Assembly: GCA_027489135.1 (NCBI GenBank)
Contig: JAIYAI010000132.1
Span: 1-7,381 of the forward strand
Reading direction: 5' to 3'
Source: Acetobacteraceae bacterium
GTDB taxonomy: Bacteria; Pseudomonadota; Alphaproteobacteria; Acetobacterales; Acetobacteraceae
DNA: 7,381 bases
Both the position numbers and the translations under genes were made by a program. The notes under the pieces were generated by a model. That model searched no databases and was not told the origin of the DNA. It saw nothing but the letters and a program-made list of their open reading frames with translations. Numbering within the stretch: the first letter of the stretch is position 1; each line of letters opens with the position of its first letter. Below are positions 6,034 through 7,381 of the stretch, in pieces.

Positions 6034-6831
6034 TCACGGCGGCGGCACCACCCGGTAGTACACCCCGTTCGCCCCGTATTGCGGCGCCAGGAACTCCGGC
6101 CCGCACTGGTACACCCGCACTACCGGCCGCCAGGCGCATCCACCCGGCAGCACCGGCACCACCGCGCCGACCACCGCATAGCCCGGCGCCGGTGGCGGCG
6201 GGGGCGGGGGTGCATAGGCAACCGGCGGCGGCGCGGCGGCGGCGGCGCCCACGGCCGCACCGGCCGCGACACCCACCGCGGCACCCGCCACGGCCGCGCC
6301 CGCGGCCCAGCCGCCGCAGTTGAAGCAGCCCGCCGCGGTGTTGTTCACCACGACCGGCGGGTGGTAGCCGCCGTAATAGGGATAGGTTCCGTGGTAGCCA
6401 TAGGCGCTGTTGTAGCCGCCATAGGCGGTGTTGCCGTAGCGGCCCGTTGCGCTCCAGGACCCATCGCCGCCGGAGGCCGAGCCGCCATAGGCGCCATGCG
6501 CCTGCCAGGACCCGTCCCCGCCGGAGGCGGTGCCGCCGCGCCAGCCCGTGGCGCCCCAATGGCCGTCGCCGCCCGAGGCCGAGCCGCCGCGATAGCCTTG
6601 CGCGCTCCAGGATCCATCGCCGCCGGAGGCGGTGCTGCCGCGTGCGCCCGTCGCACTCCAGGACCCGTCGCCGCCGGAGGCGGTGCCGCCGCGGAAGCCC
6701 TCATGGCTCCAGGACCCGCCGCCGCCGGTAGTGTGCCCGCCCCAGGCATTGCCACGGTACCAGGCCTCGGCGGGGGTGGCGGCCAGCAGGCAGGCCGCGG
6801 CCAGGGCGGCGGGGAGGATGATGCTGCGCAT
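6034..6831 (-). CDS. Secreted Gly/Ser/Trp tandem-repeat protein of unknown function
   Basis: This 265-residue protein matches no named family that I recognise. It begins with a signal peptide (Arg at 2, hydrophobic core, likely cut after TPAEA at residue 23, before W24). Residues 31-149 form seven 17-residue units: five close copies between 48 and 132, plus one degenerate copy at each end. The unit pattern is GG-T/S-ASGGDGSW followed by about six variable residues; Trp at unit position 11 is kept in six units. Next come a Tyr/Gly-rich stretch, CFNC (169-172), a Gly/Ala glycine-zipper-like segment (176-200), a proline run (208-214), and a C-terminal region with C232 and C243, aromatics and a PPP end. 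The ATG at 6831 has a good Shine-Dalgarno site, 14 bases after the DUF2092-like gene. It is probably periplasmic, outer-membrane-associated or surface-exposed. A beta-solenoid fold for the repeats is a guess. Confidence 0.85.
   Translation of the reverse strand: MRSIILPAALAAACLLAATPAEAWYRGNAWGGHTTGGGGSWSHEGFRGGTASGGDGSWSATGARGSTASGGDGSWSAQGYRGGSASGGDGHWGATGWRGGTASGGDGSWQAHGAYGGSASGGDGSWSATGRYGNTAYGGYNSAYGYHGTYPYYGGYHPPVVVNNTAAGCFNCGGWAAGAAVAGAAVGVAAGAAVGAAAAAPPPVAYAPPPPPPPAPGYAVVGAVVPVLPGGCAWRPVVRVYQCGPEFLAPQYGANGVYYRVVPPP
6385..6741 (-). repeat. Tandem array of seven 51-bp units inside the secreted protein gene
   Basis: The array is strictly periodic at 51 bp. On the plus strand the conserved A of the CCAGGAC-like core falls at 6456, 6507, 6558, 6609, 6660 and 6711. 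The best-conserved copies lie at about 6436-6690. As 51 is a multiple of three, copy-number change would keep the frame, giving a protein of variable length. The end copies have diverged, as is common in arrays that expand from the middle. Confidence 0.92.
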
Positions 6832-6838
6832 GGTCCGG

Positions 6839-6844
6839 CTCCTC
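6839..6844 (-). promoter_or_regulatory. Shine-Dalgarno site of the repeat-protein gene
   Basis: GAGGAG on the minus strand lies seven bases before the ATG at 6831 and just after the TGA of the upstream gene. It fixes the start and supports co-transcription of the two genes. Confidence 0.7.
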
Positions 6845-6845
6845 G

Positions 6846-7381
6846 TCAGCGCGACGGCGCGGGGGTGGGGGCGGAGGGACGTGGCGCCGGGGGCGCGCCC
6901 GGCGCGCGGGTCGGCGCGTCGGGCCTGGCGAAGGGCATCGGGTTGGCCTGCGCCGCGGCGGCCGAGGCGAAGGCATCCGCCGGCACCGTGGGCGCGAGGT
7001 TCCAGTCGCTGAAGGCCACGGCATGGCGGAACACCGCCGGGTCGTCGAAATAGGTCGCCCGGAACAGTCGCGGCAACCGGTCCTCCGCCCCGATCCAGAG
7101 CTGCCCCTGCACGCTGCGGTTGGCGATGGCGATGACGTCCGTCGTCGTGCCGCCGATCACCTTCGACTGCCCGACCACGAAGGCGATGGCGAGCCCCTCG
7201 GTCAGGTCCTTGCAGGGGTCGCTGACGATCAGGTCGGTGAAGGGGAAGTAAATCGCGGCGCGGTCGAAGGCGGCCTTCAGCATGGCGTCGATGGTCGGTG
7301 GCGCGTCGGCGACCGCGGCCAGACCCTCCTGCGGGGCGAAGGCGACCATGCGGCTGCCGTCGTAGTAGAACTCGGAGGGCG
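6846..7381 (-). CDS. DUF2092-like exported protein, N-terminus outside the window
   Basis: The frame is open through the right edge, so the gene begins beyond it. The internal ATG at 7349 is not the true start, because family-like sequence (SEFYYDGSRM) precedes it. About 177 residues are visible. Recognisable features of the DUF2092 predicted periplasmic family are the YYDG and VAFAPQEG beginning, the PPTIDAML segment, the FPFTDLIVSDP segment, a VGQSKVIGG stretch, WIGAEDRLPRLF, and AFSDWNLAPTVPADAF near the end. Family members are thought to resemble lipoprotein-carrier folds (LolA/LppX-like), but no biochemical role is established. The usual compact C-terminus is followed here by a Pro/Ala-rich tail of about 30 residues (bases 6846-6935), which is probably disordered. 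It lies upstream of, and is probably co-transcribed with, the secreted repeat protein. Confidence 0.8.
   Translation of the reverse strand, partial: PSEFYYDGSRMVAFAPQEGLAAVADAPPTIDAMLKAAFDRAAIYFPFTDLIVSDPCKDLTEGLAIAFVVGQSKVIGGTTTDVIAIANRSVQGQLWIGAEDRLPRLFRATYFDDPAVFRHAVAFSDWNLAPTVPADAFASAAAAQANPMPFARPDAPTRAPGAPPAPRPSAPTPAPSR

Noticed and set aside
4697..6058. 453-residue open frame on the plus strand overlapping dctM
   Set aside because: It has Arg/Ala/Gly/Asp-rich composition and no membrane segments or motifs, and dctM in the other frame has full family conservation.
6385..6741. CRISPR array
   Set aside because: The units are contiguous coding repeats with no variable spacers, and they translate to a regular 17-residue protein repeat.
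6436..6741. RTX calcium-binding nonapeptide repeats
   Set aside because: The period is 17 residues, not 9, and the GGxGxD-x-hydrophobic-x order is absent. The Asp sits in GGDGSW.
6790..6831. Lipoprotein signal with Cys14 as the lipidated residue
   Set aside because: The sequence before Cys14 (AAAC) lacks the usual Leu of a lipobox and lies within the hydrophobic core. Cleavage after TPAEA fits signal peptidase I better.
6079..7053. 324-residue plus-strand frame opposite the repeat protein
   Set aside because: It stays open because the 51-bp repeats preserve every frame and lack AT-rich stops. There is no ribosome binding site and composition is low complexity.

Overview
This window looks like chromosomal DNA from a high-GC alphaproteobacterium. 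Base composition and codon use (G/C at nearly every third position), together with the gene families present, suggest Rhodospirillales and perhaps an Acetobacteraceae genus of the Roseomonas type. That placement is inference from style only, because the window holds no rRNA or marker gene. Coding density is very high and no gap exceeds about 85 bases.

Bases 1 to 6011 carry seven plus-strand genes that read as a catabolic and uptake cluster. In order they are the C-terminal end of an M20-family amidohydrolase, a creatininase-family amidohydrolase (overlapping the first by one base), a ketopantoate-reductase (KPR) family oxidoreductase, an HpcH/HpaI-type aldolase, a second KPR paralogue, and the DctQ and DctM membrane subunits of a TRAP transporter (overlapping by four bases). 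The two KPR genes are clearly related to each other and bracket the aldolase. A possible logic is that a small carboxylate enters through a TRAP transporter, amide bonds are hydrolysed, and a hydroxy/2-oxo acid is interconverted by the reductases and cleaved by the aldolase. The substrate cannot be read from the sequence, and no DctP substrate-binding protein is present. A 74-base gap before the aldolase contains a perfect 8-bp inverted repeat. An 85-base gap before dctQ contains a weak promoter candidate, so the cluster may be more than one transcription unit.

A GC-rich hairpin at 6011-6029 separates this cluster from two convergent minus-strand genes. Read in their own direction, these are a DUF2092-like exported protein (its N-terminus is beyond the right edge) followed 14 bases later by a small secreted protein. 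The secreted protein is built from about seven 17-residue Gly/Ser/Trp repeats (51-bp tandem DNA repeats), then a Gly/Ala glycine-zipper-like stretch, a proline run and a Cys-containing C-terminal domain. This pair is an envelope or surface module of unknown function and is the least explained part of the window.
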